This document shows, piece by piece, positions 16,559 through 27,775 of a stretch of 64,000 nucleotides of DNA. Every line of letters starts with the position of its first letter. Position 1 is the first letter of the stretch. Source of the DNA: Microbacterium imperiale (GTDB taxonomy: Bacteria > Actinomycetota > Actinomycetes > Actinomycetales > Microbacteriaceae); the NCBI RefSeq assembly GCF_017876655.1, contig NZ_JAGIOK010000001.1, positions 620,001 to 684,000 of the forward strand, given 5' to 3'. Position numbers and translations under genes: made by a program. Under the pieces are notes generated by a model. It worked only from the letters and a program-made list of their open reading frames with translations. It had not been told where the DNA came from and did not search any database.

Positions 16559-19054
16559 CTACCTCTGCGCGCCCTGCACCCGCAGGTCGCGCGCGAGCTG
16601 GTCGCGCTGCTCGATCACGATGCGACGCAGAGCCGCGGGCGCGTCCGCGTGCGCCTCGAGCCACCGCGTCGACGCGGTGAGGTCGTCGCCCGCCGGGAAC
16701 AGCCCGCGGACGAGTCTCCGGGCGATCTCGATGCTGCGGGATCGCCAGACGGCCTCGATGCGAGAGAAGTAGTCGTCGTCGAAGGCGGCGATGAGGTCGC
16801 GGCGGCCTCCAGCGCGCACACCGGCGATCGTCGCGTCGAGCTCGTCGTTCGACAGTGACTCGTCGGTCCATGCGGCCGTCCATGCGGCTCGCCGGATCGC
16901 GGCGTCCGGTCGGGCCGCGAGCGCCGCCCGATGGGCCGTCCGGCCTTTCGCCGTGTCGTCGCGCACGAGTTCGGCATCGATGTCGGCTGCGGTCGCCGTC
17001 CCCGTCGCCGAGAGCGCGAACAGCCAGCTCCACCGCAGGTCGGCGTCGAGCACGAGTCCCTCCGGAGCCTCGCGCTCGCCGTCGAGCAGCTCGCGCAACT
17101 CCCTCGCCCGACCGCCGTCGGCCGCCGCGGCGACCCCGACCGTCCGCGCCCACACGAGCTGGGCGTCCGAGCCCGGGGCGGCGGAGAACAGCGACTCCCA
17201 CGCGGTCGCGAGCCAGGCTGCGGCATCCGACGCGCGCCGGGCCGGGTGCGCGTAGTGGGCGATCGCGTAATTGGCGTGAGCGAGCGCGTCCGCGAGCAGA
17301 CCGACGTGCGACTCCTCCCGCGCGTGGCGGGCGACGATCCCGAGATAGCGCTCGGTGTCGAGCATCCCGTCCCGGACTGCGTTCCACAGTGCGGCCCAGG
17401 CGACCGAGCGGGCGAGCGGATCCGCGATCGTGGACAGCGACCGAGAGAGACCGTCGGTCGCGGCCTCGTCCAGACGCACCTTGGCGTACGTCCGGTCGTC
17501 GTCGTTCGGGATGACGAGGATGCCGTCGGTGCGCTGCGGAAGCGCGGTACGGGCATCCGCGAGATCGATCCCGACGCCATCCACGCGCTGGATGCCTCCG
17601 TCGGTCTCGCGGTAGCGGCCGATCGTCACACGGTGCGGTCGCGGGTCGGTCTGCACGACGACCGCCTCGCCGCCCGCGTCGTGTTCGACGGACAGCTCCG
17701 ACATCCCTGTCGTCAGCAGCCACGCGCGGCTCCAGTCGCGCAGGTCGCGTCCCGACTCCTGTTCGAGCGCGCGCAGGAGGTCGTCGAGCGTGGTGTTCCC
17801 GTAGGCGTGATCGGCGAAGTAGCGGCGAGCTCCCGCGAAGAACGCCTCCTCACCGACGTAGGCCACGAGCTGCTTGAGCACCGAGGCCCCCTTGGCGTAC
17901 GTGATGCCGTCGAAGTTCAGCTTCGCCGCCTGCAGGTCGGGGATGTCGGCGACGATGGGGTGGGTGGTCGGCAGCTGGTCCTGCTCGTAGGCCCAGCCCT
18001 TGCGGCGGCTCGCGAAGCTCACCCACGCGTCGGGGTAGAGCCCGGTCGCGACCGAGGCGTGCGATCCCATGAAGTCGGCGAAGGACTCCTTGAGCCACAG
18101 GTCGTCCCACCACCGCATCGTCACGAGGTCGCCGAACCACATGTGCGCCATCTCATGGAGAATCGTGTTCGCCCGTGCCTCGTGCTGCGCCCTCGTCGAC
18201 GCCCCGCGGAAGACGTAGGCCTCGGTGAACGTGACGAGACCGGGGTTCTCCATCGCGCCCAGGTTGTACTCCGGAACGAAGATCTGGTCGTACTTGCCCC
18301 AGGGATACACGACCCCGAACGCCTCGGAGAAGTAGGTCAGTCCGCGACGGGTGACATCGACGATCTCGTCGGCATCGAGGTGCTCGGCCAGCGACGCGCG
18401 GCACAGGACGCCGAGGGCGACGTCTCCCTCCGGCCCCGTCCACCGCGAGTCAACGCGGTGGTACGGACCCGCCGCCACAGCCGTGATGTAGCTCGAGATC
18501 GGCAGCGTCTCGGCGAACTCGACCTCCACTCCCCCGTCGACCTCGTCGCGGCGCACCTCGGCACCGTTGGAGAGCACCTCCCAGCCGGCCGGCGCGCTCA
18601 CCCGCATCCGCCACCGCGCCTTCAGGTCGGGCTGCTCGAAACAGGGGTAGACGCGTCGGGCGTCGGCGGGCTCGTACTGCGTGTACAGGTAGACGGCGTC
18701 GTCGACCGGGTCGACGAAGCGATGCAGCCCCTCTCCTGACCGGCTGTACACACCTTGAGCTTCGATGGTCACGATGTTGGTCTCGGCGAGACCATCGATG
18801 CGGATGCGTGCGCCGTCCCACGCGACCGGCCGCGCCTGGCCGTTGACGGTCACGGCGTCGACTGATGCGCCGAGGAAGTCGACCCATGTCTCCGCGCCGG
18901 GGGTCGCATCGAACGCAAGGGTCGAGCGCGTGGCGAAGAAGGTCTCGTCGAGCGTCGCGGCACCGCGCAGGTCGAGTGCCACATCAATGGTCCGCACGCG
19001 GAGGTCAGCGGCGCGGCGCTGTGCGTCGGAGCGCGTGAGGTTGTCGTCGGTCAT
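16559..19054 (-). CDS. pepN: Aminopeptidase N
   Basis: 831-residue M1 zinc metallopeptidase that trims N-terminal residues from peptides in the cytoplasm. The exopeptidase motif GAMENPG is at 266-272, the zinc site HEMAH at 300-304, and the third ligand lies in LKESFA (E323). The N-terminal beta domain and the long C-terminal helical domain are both present, matching the usual length of actinobacterial PepN. ATG 19054 was chosen over an upstream in-frame start because homology begins at MTDDNLTR and GGAAG lies 9 nt upstream. It is divergent from the TetR-family gene. Confidence 0.93.
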   Translation of the reverse strand: MTDDNLTRSDAQRRAADLRVRTIDVALDLRGAATLDETFFATRSTLAFDATPGAETWVDFLGASVDAVTVNGQARPVAWDGARIRIDGLAETNIVTIEAQGVYSRSGEGLHRFVDPVDDAVYLYTQYEPADARRVYPCFEQPDLKARWRMRVSAPAGWEVLSNGAEVRRDEVDGGVEVEFAETLPISSYITAVAAGPYHRVDSRWTGPEGDVALGVLCRASLAEHLDADEIVDVTRRGLTYFSEAFGVVYPWGKYDQIFVPEYNLGAMENPGLVTFTEAYVFRGASTRAQHEARANTILHEMAHMWFGDLVTMRWWDDLWLKESFADFMGSHASVATGLYPDAWVSFASRRKGWAYEQDQLPTTHPIVADIPDLQAAKLNFDGITYAKGASVLKQLVAYVGEEAFFAGARRYFADHAYGNTTLDDLLRALEQESGRDLRDWSRAWLLTTGMSELSVEHDAGGEAVVVQTDPRPHRVTIGRYRETDGGIQRVDGVGIDLADARTALPQRTDGILVIPNDDDRTYAKVRLDEAATDGLSRSLSTIADPLARSVAWAALWNAVRDGMLDTERYLGIVARHAREESHVGLLADALAHANYAIAHYAHPARRASDAAAWLATAWESLFSAAPGSDAQLVWARTVGVAAAADGGRARELRELLDGEREAPEGLVLDADLRWSWLFALSATGTATAADIDAELVRDDTAKGRTAHRAALAARPDAAIRRAAWTAAWTDESLSNDELDATIAGVRAGGRRDLIAAFDDDYFSRIEAVWRSRSIEIARRLVRGLFPAGDDLTASTRWLEAHADAPAALRRIVIEQRDQLARDLRVQGAQR

Positions 19055-19109
19055 CCCCTCATGCTTCCATGCGGCGCTCGCGGGCCTGGCTCTCGGCATC
19101 GGGGCGTCG

Positions 19110-19115
19110 TACTAT
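19110..19115 (+). promoter_or_regulatory. -10 box of the TetR-family gene
   Basis: TACTAT separated by exactly 6 nt (CTGAAC) from ATG 19122, predicting initiation at the A of the start codon. Confidence 0.55.
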
Positions 19116-19129
19116 CTGAACATGTTCAG
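19116..19129. promoter_or_regulatory. Palindromic operator over the TetR start codon
   Basis: CTGAACATGTTCAG is a perfect 14-bp palindrome that begins immediately after the -10 box and contains the ATG of the regulator gene. TetR-family repressors bind such short palindromes, so this is probably the autoregulatory operator. Binding is inferred from position and symmetry. Confidence 0.6.
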
Positions 19130-19799
19130 TAATGCTCGGCTCGACGGTTCCAAGAGAGACCGCACGCGCGCCGTCATCGTCGAGACCGCCCTGCGCTCCT
19201 TCCGCGAACGAGGCTACGACGCCACGACGATCCGTCACATCGCGGCGGAGGCGGGGGTGTCCGTCGGGACGACGAACTACCACTTCGCCTCCAAGAACGA
19301 GCTCGTGCAGGAGTTCTACCTCGAGGTGCAGCACGCGCACCGGGATGCCGCCGCCCCGCGCCTCGCTCGAACGCGCGATCTCGGCGAGCGGCTGGCGGCG
19401 GTCTTCCACACGGGACTGGATCAGCTCACGCCCACCCACGAGCACGCCCCCGAGTTCCTGACCGCGGCGGTCTCACCCCGTTCGTCGATCAACCCGCTCT
19501 CGCCCGAGTCGAATGCGGCGCTCGCCATCGTCGAGGAGCTCTTCCGCGAGGCGGTCACAGGCGCCGACCACAAGCTGCCGGCCGACATCGCCGCCGCGCT
19601 GCCGAGCGCCCTCGTGTTGGCGCACCTGCTGCTCGCGATGTACTGGGTCTACGACGACTCCCCCGGTCAGGTGCGGACCCGACGGCTGCTCGACAAAGGG
19701 CTCGGTCTTCTCGCCCTGGCACTGCCGCTCGCGCGCCTGCCGCTGCTGCGCCGGCCGCTGCGCGAGCTGCTCGACCTGATCGCCGAGGCGCGCGCATGA
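19122..19799 (+). CDS. TetR/AcrR-family transcriptional regulator
   Basis: 225-residue regulator. The N-terminal helix-turn-helix is clear (residues about 12-55: ALRSFRERGYDATTIRHIAAEAGVS, then NYHFASKNELVQEFY). The C-terminal ligand domain is rich in Ala and Leu and unassigned. The start is fixed by the TACTAT box 6 nt upstream and by a palindromic operator covering the ATG. It overlaps the downstream membrane-protein gene by 4 bp (ATGA), which suggests that this partner is its regulated target. The effector is unknown. Confidence 0.88.
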   Translation: MFSNARLDGSKRDRTRAVIVETALRSFRERGYDATTIRHIAAEAGVSVGTTNYHFASKNELVQEFYLEVQHAHRDAAAPRLARTRDLGERLAAVFHTGLDQLTPTHEHAPEFLTAAVSPRSSINPLSPESNAALAIVEELFREAVTGADHKLPADIAAALPSALVLAHLLLAMYWVYDDSPGQVRTRRLLDKGLGLLALALPLARLPLLRRPLRELLDLIAEARA

Positions 19800-20380
19800 C
19801 CGCCCCGCAGCACGTCCCGGATTCGCCGCGGACCGAAGCCGAGCCGCTCGCCTTCACCCGGGCGGAGTTCCTGCGCGGCGCCGGTCGCGCCTGGCTGTGG
19901 ACGACGCTCCTCCTCATCGCCGTATGGGGAGTGCTTTCGGGCGGGTTCACACTCACCGTCGGCTCGGTGTTCATCCTCATGGCCTCGGTCCCCGGGCTCG
20001 TCGTCGGGGCTCCCGGGGCCTACGCGATCGGGCGGCTCCTGCGGCGCTCGCCTCACGTGGCCTCGCACGCGATCGTCTTCGCGACGTACGGTGCGGCGAT
20101 CGGCGCCACGACCACGCTCGTCGCGGTGCCGCTCATGACGGGCGGCTCGGACCTCGGTTCTGCCGGGGCAGCGTTCTCTCTCGTGAACGCGCCGGTCAGC
20201 GCGGTGGGCGTGGCCGTCGCGTGGTTCGCGACCGCGCGACAGGCGTTGCGATCGGATCGAACAGGCGGCGACCTCGCCACCGACCGTGATGCCGACGCCG
20301 CCGCCGAGGATGCCCTCGCCGACCGCTACCGCGTCATCGACCCGGACCCGCGTCGCCGCCGTCAGCGACCGCGGGCCTGA
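19796..20380 (+). CDS. Four-helix membrane protein, unknown family
   Basis: I do not recognise the family. The 194-residue product has a hydrophilic start (1-30), about four hydrophobic segments between 33 and 150, and a charged Arg/Asp-rich tail ending RRRRQRPRA. Its ATG overlaps the stop of the TetR gene (ATGA), so the two form an operon, and it is the natural candidate for what the regulator controls. Its last 19 bp overlap the 3' end of convergent dxs. Confidence 0.7.
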   Translation: MTAPQHVPDSPRTEAEPLAFTRAEFLRGAGRAWLWTTLLLIAVWGVLSGGFTLTVGSVFILMASVPGLVVGAPGAYAIGRLLRRSPHVASHAIVFATYGAAIGATTTLVAVPLMTGGSDLGSAGAAFSLVNAPVSAVGVAVAWFATARQALRSDRTGGDLATDRDADAAAEDALADRYRVIDPDPRRRRQRPRA

Positions 20381-22350
20381 GGCTCGCCGTCGGTCGCCTC
20401 GGAGCGCGTCGGCGCGTCAGCGGCATCCGCCCAGTCCGGATCGGCGTCCGCGTGCGGCCGAGCGATCGGGATCCGTGTGCCCAGCACCTGCGAGACGACG
20501 TCGTGGGCGATCTTCGCCGCCGTGAGCCCCGCGTCCTCGAGGATCTCGTCACGTTCGGCGTGGTCGATGAACTCGTCCGGAAGGCCGAGCTCGTCGACGG
20601 CGGTGTCGACGCCCGCCTCGCGGAGCACCTGACGGATGCGGGTGCCGATGCCTCCGACCCGGATGCCGTCTTCGATCGTGATGACGAGGCGGTGGCTCGC
20701 GGCGAGCTCGACGACGGACGGCACGACGGGCACGACCCACCGGGGGTCGATGACGGTGGCGCCGATGCCCTGCGCGCGAAGGCGATCGGCGACGTCCACC
20801 GCAAGGCGCGCCATGGGGCCGATTCCGACGATCAGCACGTCGTCGGACTCGCCGCGCACGAGCACGTCGGTTCCGTCGGCACGCCGTTCCACGGCCGGCA
20901 GCTCGGTCCCGACGCTCCCCTTGGGGTATCGGACGACCGTCGGCGCATCGTCGACGTCGAGCGCCTCGCGGAAGACCTCGCGCAGCCGCTCGCCGTCGCG
21001 CGGCGCCGCGATGCGGATGTTCGGCACGAGCTGGAGCATCGCCAGGTCCCAGATGCCGTGGTGGCTGGGACCGTCCGGTCCGGTCACGCCGGCGCGGTCG
21101 AGCACGAAGGTCACGCCGGCGCGGTGCAGCGCGACATCCATCAGCACCTGGTCGAACGCGCGGTTCATGAAGGTCGCGTAGATCGCCACGACCGGGTGCA
21201 GCCCGCCGAAGGCCAAGCCCGCGGATGCCGCTGCCGCGTGCTGCTCGGCGATGCCGACATCGAGCACGCGCTCGGGGAAGCGCTGCGCGAACGGCAGCAG
21301 ACCGGTCGGGCGCAGCATCGCGGCCGTGATCGCGACGACATCCGACCGCTGCTCGCCCGCGGCCAAGAGCTCCGAGGCGAAGACGTCGGTCCAGCTCGTC
21401 GATCCGCTCGATCCCACCGGGCGGCCCGTGGCGGGATCGATCTTGCCGACGGCGTGGAACTGGTCCGCCTCGTCGAGGCGGGCCGGCTCGTAGCCGCGAC
21501 CCTTCTCGGTGATCGCGTGGACGATGACGGGGGCGCCGTACTCCTTCGCGAGGCGCAGCGTCTCGATCATGGCCTCGAGGTCGTACCCGTCGACGGGTCC
21601 GAGGTACTTGATGTCGAGGTTCGAGTACAGGGCCTCATTGTTGACGAACCGTGACAGGAAACCGTGCGTGCCGCCGCGCAGCCCCCGGTAGACCGCGCGG
21701 GCCGCCGGGCCGAGACGCCCGAACAGCGACGCGGAGCCCTCGTGCAGCGAGCGGTACGTGTCGCCGGTGCGCACCTTGTTGAGGAAGCGCGCCATCCCGC
21801 CGATCGTCGGTGCGTACGACCGGCCGTTGTCGTTCACGACGATCACGAGATTGCGGTCGTTGTCGTCGGAGATGTTGTTGAGGGCCTCCCACGTCATTCC
21901 GCCCGTGAGCGAGCCGTCGCCCACGACGGCCACGACGTGGCGGTCGGTGCGCCCCGTGTGGGCGAAGGCGCGCGAGATGCCGTCGGCCCAGCTCAGCGAG
22001 CTCGACGCGTGCGAGGACTCCACGACGTCGTGGGCGCTCTCGCTGCGCTGCGGGTAGCCGGCGAGGCCACCGCGCGAGCGCAGCCGCGAGAAGTCCTGAC
22101 GGCCCGTGAGCAGCTTGTGCACGTACGACTGATGGCCGGTGTCGAAGACGACCGGGTCGTTCGGGGAGTCGAAGACGCGATGGATGGCGAGCGTCAGCTC
22201 GACCACTCCGAGGTTCGGTCCGAGGTGTCCGCCGCTGCGTGCGACGTTCTCGACGAGGAAGGCCCGGATCTCACGCGCGAGCGCCTCGAGCTCGGCGATC
22301 GAGAGGGCGTCGAGATCGCGCGGGTGCGAGATCGAGGAGAGCAACGACAT
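20362..22350 (-). CDS. dxs: 1-deoxy-D-xylulose-5-phosphate synthase
   Basis: First enzyme of the MEP isoprenoid pathway: condenses pyruvate and glyceraldehyde 3-phosphate with thiamine diphosphate. The 662-residue protein has GHQSYVHKLLTGR near the N-terminus, the ThDP motif GDGSLTGGMTWEALNN (GDG to NN), and the transketolase-like pyrimidine and C-terminal domains (DRAGVTGPDGPSHHG). The start is well supported by AGGAGG 7 nt upstream; a TAGACT box further upstream gives a short leader. It lies next to rnd/DUF3000-type genes in many actinobacteria, as here with pepN inserted. Confidence 0.96.
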   Translation of the reverse strand: MSLLSSISHPRDLDALSIAELEALAREIRAFLVENVARSGGHLGPNLGVVELTLAIHRVFDSPNDPVVFDTGHQSYVHKLLTGRQDFSRLRSRGGLAGYPQRSESAHDVVESSHASSSLSWADGISRAFAHTGRTDRHVVAVVGDGSLTGGMTWEALNNISDDNDRNLVIVVNDNGRSYAPTIGGMARFLNKVRTGDTYRSLHEGSASLFGRLGPAARAVYRGLRGGTHGFLSRFVNNEALYSNLDIKYLGPVDGYDLEAMIETLRLAKEYGAPVIVHAITEKGRGYEPARLDEADQFHAVGKIDPATGRPVGSSGSTSWTDVFASELLAAGEQRSDVVAITAAMLRPTGLLPFAQRFPERVLDVGIAEQHAAAASAGLAFGGLHPVVAIYATFMNRAFDQVLMDVALHRAGVTFVLDRAGVTGPDGPSHHGIWDLAMLQLVPNIRIAAPRDGERLREVFREALDVDDAPTVVRYPKGSVGTELPAVERRADGTDVLVRGESDDVLIVGIGPMARLAVDVADRLRAQGIGATVIDPRWVVPVVPSVVELAASHRLVITIEDGIRVGGIGTRIRQVLREAGVDTAVDELGLPDEFIDHAERDEILEDAGLTAAKIAHDVVSQVLGTRIPIARPHADADPDWADAADAPTRSEATDGEPQARGR

Positions 22351-22398
22351 CCTGCTCCTCCTTCCGTCGGTGGCGGTAAGTCTAATCAGCCGGATGCA

Positions 22399-22431
22399 CG
22401 AGAGGCCGGAGCTGGACGCTCCGGCCTCTCG
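22399..22431 (-). terminator. Stem-loop downstream of acnA
   Basis: 14-bp perfect stem (CGAGAGGCCGGAGC / GCTCCGGCCTCTCG) with a 5-nt loop, between acnA and dxs. No U-run follows, but the stem is strong. Confidence 0.65.
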
Positions 22432-22455
22432 TTCGCTATCGCGGCTGCGATTCGC

Positions 22456-25314
<2,859 letters not shown>

Positions 25315-25419
25315 GTCTGCTCTCCTTCATCGGCGGGCCGCACGCTCGCGCGCACCGTCCCATCATCCCCTCGCCGCACGCGTCGATCTAGTGAGGCGAC
25401 CCTTAGTGAGGCGGGGCAA

Positions 25420-25443
25420 ATTTATCTTGACGTCGAGATAAAT
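25420..25443. promoter_or_regulatory. 24-bp AT-rich operator upstream of acnA
   Basis: ATTTATCT...AGATAAAT around TGACGTCG: an inverted repeat with 11 of 12 base pairs matching, in an otherwise GC-rich region. The form resembles MarR-family operators; a MarR protein, TamR, is reported to control citrate-cycle genes in Streptomyces (from memory). It lies between acnA and the stop of the DUF3159 gene. Confidence 0.6.
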
Positions 25444-25446
25444 ATA

Positions 25447-26208
25447 TCACTCGGGGCGGCGCGGGTAGAGCGTGCGCACGGCGAGCCACGTGACCGCTGC
25501 GAGCGGCGCGAACAGCGGCAGCCCCATGACGAGCTTCAGCGTGCCGAGCGCGGCGACCTCGTTCGCGAAGTAGAGCGGAAGCTGGACGGCGAGCCGCGCG
25601 AAGAAGAGGCCGGCCCAGGCGATGGCGAGCCAGAAGTACACGCGGCGCTTGCGTCGATCGCGGCGCCAGGCGACGCCCTCGTTCATGAGGAATCCCGCCG
25701 CGAGGCCGATGAGCGACCAGCCGACGAGGGCCGAGATCAGGAAGGCGGTGCCGTACGCGGCGTTGGTGATCAGTCCCGGGATGAAGTTGTCCTGGCCGCG
25801 CCCCGTCCACAAGGCCAGCCCTGCGGCCACCGCGGTCGCGATGAGCCCGCCGAAAGCCGCGCCCGCCGGCCCCCGCTGCACCAGACGGATGAGGGTGAAG
25901 ACCGCCGCGACGCCGACCGACAGGCCCAGCGAGAGCCACAGATCGGCCTCGCGGGTGTCGGGGTCGGTCGTGAGCGTGAAGACGACGATGAAGACGAGGC
26001 CCGGCAGCACGGCCTCGAGCACACCGCGGAAGCCGCCCATCGCGCGCCACACGACACCGCCCGTCGACGCCTCGGTCGACGGGTCGAAACCGGCCTTGCG
26101 TGCCGCCTCTCCGAGCGCGGCCCCGAGCACTCCCGATGCCGACGGCTCGGGAGGCGTGAGGTCGCTGGGGCGCCGATCGGATGCCGCGGGGCGTTCCTCG
26201 TCGCTCAC
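25447..26208 (-). CDS. DUF3159 family membrane protein
   Basis: 253-residue membrane protein of the actinobacterial DUF3159 family. After a hydrophilic start (1-45) there are five or six hydrophobic helices, including VLPGLVFIVVFTLTTD and YGTAFLISALVGWSLIGL, and the charged loop RDRRKRRVYFW. GTG 26208 overlaps the stop of the DUF3710 gene by 4 bp (GTGA), so the start is firm and translation is coupled. The dut-DUF3710-DUF3159 order is conserved in actinobacteria. Function unknown; a transporter or membrane-integrity role is only a guess. Confidence 0.85.
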   Translation of the reverse strand: MSDEERPAASDRRPSDLTPPEPSASGVLGAALGEAARKAGFDPSTEASTGGVVWRAMGGFRGVLEAVLPGLVFIVVFTLTTDPDTREADLWLSLGLSVGVAAVFTLIRLVQRGPAGAAFGGLIATAVAAGLALWTGRGQDNFIPGLITNAAYGTAFLISALVGWSLIGLAAGFLMNEGVAWRRDRRKRRVYFWLAIAWAGLFFARLAVQLPLYFANEVAALGTLKLVMGLPLFAPLAAVTWLAVRTLYPRRPE

Positions 26209-26783
26209 GCCGAGCCGGGGGTCGCGGGCATCTTCAGCGGGATGAGGTCGCGAGGGGGCATGGGCGATCCGCCGCGCACGACGACGAGCGAGCGGAAGAG
26301 GTCCTCGACCTGCGCCGCGGCCTCGATGTCGCTCGTCGCGGCGCCGCCGATGACGCCGCGCAGGAACCACCGCGGACCGTCGACGCCGACGAAGCGGGCG
26401 AGGCGCTTGCCGCTGCCGTCCGCTCCCGCGATCACGGGCACCTCGGCGAGCAGCTCGGGACCGAGGGGACCCTCGCGCTCCTCGACCCGACCGCCCTGCT
26501 GGCGCACTTGCTGGCGGATCTGCTCCCGCGTCTCCTCCCAGAGCCCGGTCGAGCGCGGCGCCGCGAACGGCTGCACCTGCAGCGTCGAGCCGGCGTAGTC
26601 GAGGCCGACCGCGACGATGCGCTTGGTCTGCTCCTCGACCTCGAGACGCAGGTTCAGCCCTTCCCGGGGCAGGACCTTGATGCCGCCGAGATCGATGTAG
26701 GGGCGGACCGCATTGGCCTCGGACTCGTCGAAGGGTCCGTTGGCAGCGCGGTCGGCGGGGGCGGTCTTCGCGTCGTCGCTCAT
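26205..26783 (-). CDS. DUF3710 family protein
   Basis: 192-residue soluble protein of the DUF3710 family, whose function is unknown. Conserved parts include YIDLGGIKVLPREGLNLRLEVEE, LQVQPFAAPRSTGLWEETREQIR and RFVGVDGPRWFLRGVIGGAA. It sits in the middle of a tightly packed operon: its ATG overlaps the dut stop by 4 bp and its stop overlaps the DUF3159 start by 4 bp, so all three are probably co-translated. Confidence 0.88.
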   Translation of the reverse strand: MSDDAKTAPADRAANGPFDESEANAVRPYIDLGGIKVLPREGLNLRLEVEEQTKRIVAVGLDYAGSTLQVQPFAAPRSTGLWEETREQIRQQVRQQGGRVEEREGPLGPELLAEVPVIAGADGSGKRLARFVGVDGPRWFLRGVIGGAATSDIEAAAQVEDLFRSLVVVRGGSPMPPRDLIPLKMPATPGSA

Positions 26784-27232
26784 GTGGGGATTCCTGCCTT
26801 CTGGTAGCCGGTGGAGCCGAAGCCGCCCTCGCCGCGAACGCTCTCGGGCAGGGCGTCGACGGGGAGGAACCGCGCCCGGGTCACCGGCATCACGATCAGT
26901 TGCGCGATCCGGTCGCCGGGGGCGATCTCGTAGGCCTCGGAGGTGTCGGTGTTCAGGAGCGCGACCTTGATCTCGCCCCGGTAGCCCGCGTCGACGGTTC
27001 CGGGAGAGTTCACGACGGTGATGCCGTGCTTCGCGGCCAGGCCGCTGCGGGGCACCACGAAAGCCGCGTAGCCCTCGGGCAGCGCGACGCGCACGCCGGT
27101 GCCCACCAGTGCGCGCTGTCCGGGCTCGAGGCGCACCGACTCGGCAGACGTCAGATCCGCACCTGCGTCGCCCGGGTGGGCGTAGGCGGGAACGTCTGCG
27201 GCGATAATGGGGACGTCCACGGATTCGGTCAC
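26780..27232 (-). CDS. dut: dUTP diphosphatase
   Basis: 150-residue trimeric dUTPase that hydrolyses dUTP to dUMP and keeps uracil out of DNA. All five motifs are visible: AYAHPGDAGADL (1), PRSGLAAKHG (2), NSPGTVDAGYRGEI (3), PGDRIAQLIV (4) and GEGGFGSTG (5). GTG 27232 has TAGCCT exactly 6 nt upstream, implying a leaderless mRNA. Its start codon is only 12 bp from the divergent DUF3093 start. Confidence 0.96.
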   Translation of the reverse strand: MTESVDVPIIAADVPAYAHPGDAGADLTSAESVRLEPGQRALVGTGVRVALPEGYAAFVVPRSGLAAKHGITVVNSPGTVDAGYRGEIKVALLNTDTSEAYEIAPGDRIAQLIVMPVTRARFLPVDALPESVRGEGGFGSTGYQKAGIPT

Positions 27233-27238
27233 CCCACG

Positions 27239-27244
27239 AGGCTA
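27239..27244 (-). promoter_or_regulatory. -10 box of the dut operon
   Basis: TAGCCT on the minus strand, 6 nt (CGTGGG) before GTG 27232. It directly abuts the ATG of the divergent gene at 27245. Confidence 0.55.
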
Positions 27245-27715
27245 ATGCACAGTTCTGCCCCCGCCACCTTGCCCGACGCCGGCTACCGCGAGCGGCTGAG
27301 CCCGTCGCTGTGGGTGCTCGTCAGCGCCGCCGTCTGCGGGCCCATGGTGGCGCTCGTGCTCGCGCCGCTCGATTCCGTCGTCGGCCTCGTCGCGGGCATC
27401 GTCGTCGGGGCGGCCGTCGTCGCCGCGCTCATCCTGCTCTCCCCCGTCGTGACCGTCACGAACGGGTGGCTGCGCGTGGGCCGCGCCCGCATCGAGCTCG
27501 CGTACCTCGGCGACGTCGAGACGCTGATCGGCGACGACGCCCGGCACGCACGTGGCCCCGGGCTGTCGCCGTCATCGTGGCACCTGCTGCGCGGGGGCAT
27601 CGACGGCGTCGTCCGCGTCGAGGTCCGCGACGCCGACGACCCGGTGAGTCACTGGGTGTTCTCATCGCGCACGCCGGAACGCGTGGCAGCGGTCATCCGG
27701 AGCGCGCGGGACTGA
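27245..27715 (+). CDS. DUF3093 family membrane protein
   Basis: 156-residue protein of the DUF3093 family. It shows YRERLSPSLWVLVSA, two membrane helices (about 20-60) and a C-terminal soluble part with the WLRVGRARIELAYLGDVE strand and VRDADDPVSHWVFSSRTPERVAAVI. The ATG 10 residues before YRERL matches the usual start, although no ribosome site or -10 can fit in the 12 bp separating it from dut, so its promoter must lie inside dut. Always found beside dut in actinobacteria; function unknown. Confidence 0.82.
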   Translation: MHSSAPATLPDAGYRERLSPSLWVLVSAAVCGPMVALVLAPLDSVVGLVAGIVVGAAVVAALILLSPVVTVTNGWLRVGRARIELAYLGDVETLIGDDARHARGPGLSPSSWHLLRGGIDGVVRVEVRDADDPVSHWVFSSRTPERVAAVIRSARD

Positions 27716-27730
27716 CCCTCGATACGACTG

Positions 27731-27760
27731 CGGCCCCCGACGCCGAAGCGTCGAGGGCCG
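27731..27760. terminator. Bidirectional terminator between DUF3093 and DUF4193 genes
   Basis: 12-bp stem with one mismatch (GGCCCCCGACGC / GCGTCGAGGGCC) and a CGAA loop, located between two convergent genes. Confidence 0.6.
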
Positions 27761-27775
27761 GGAGATCGGTGGTCG

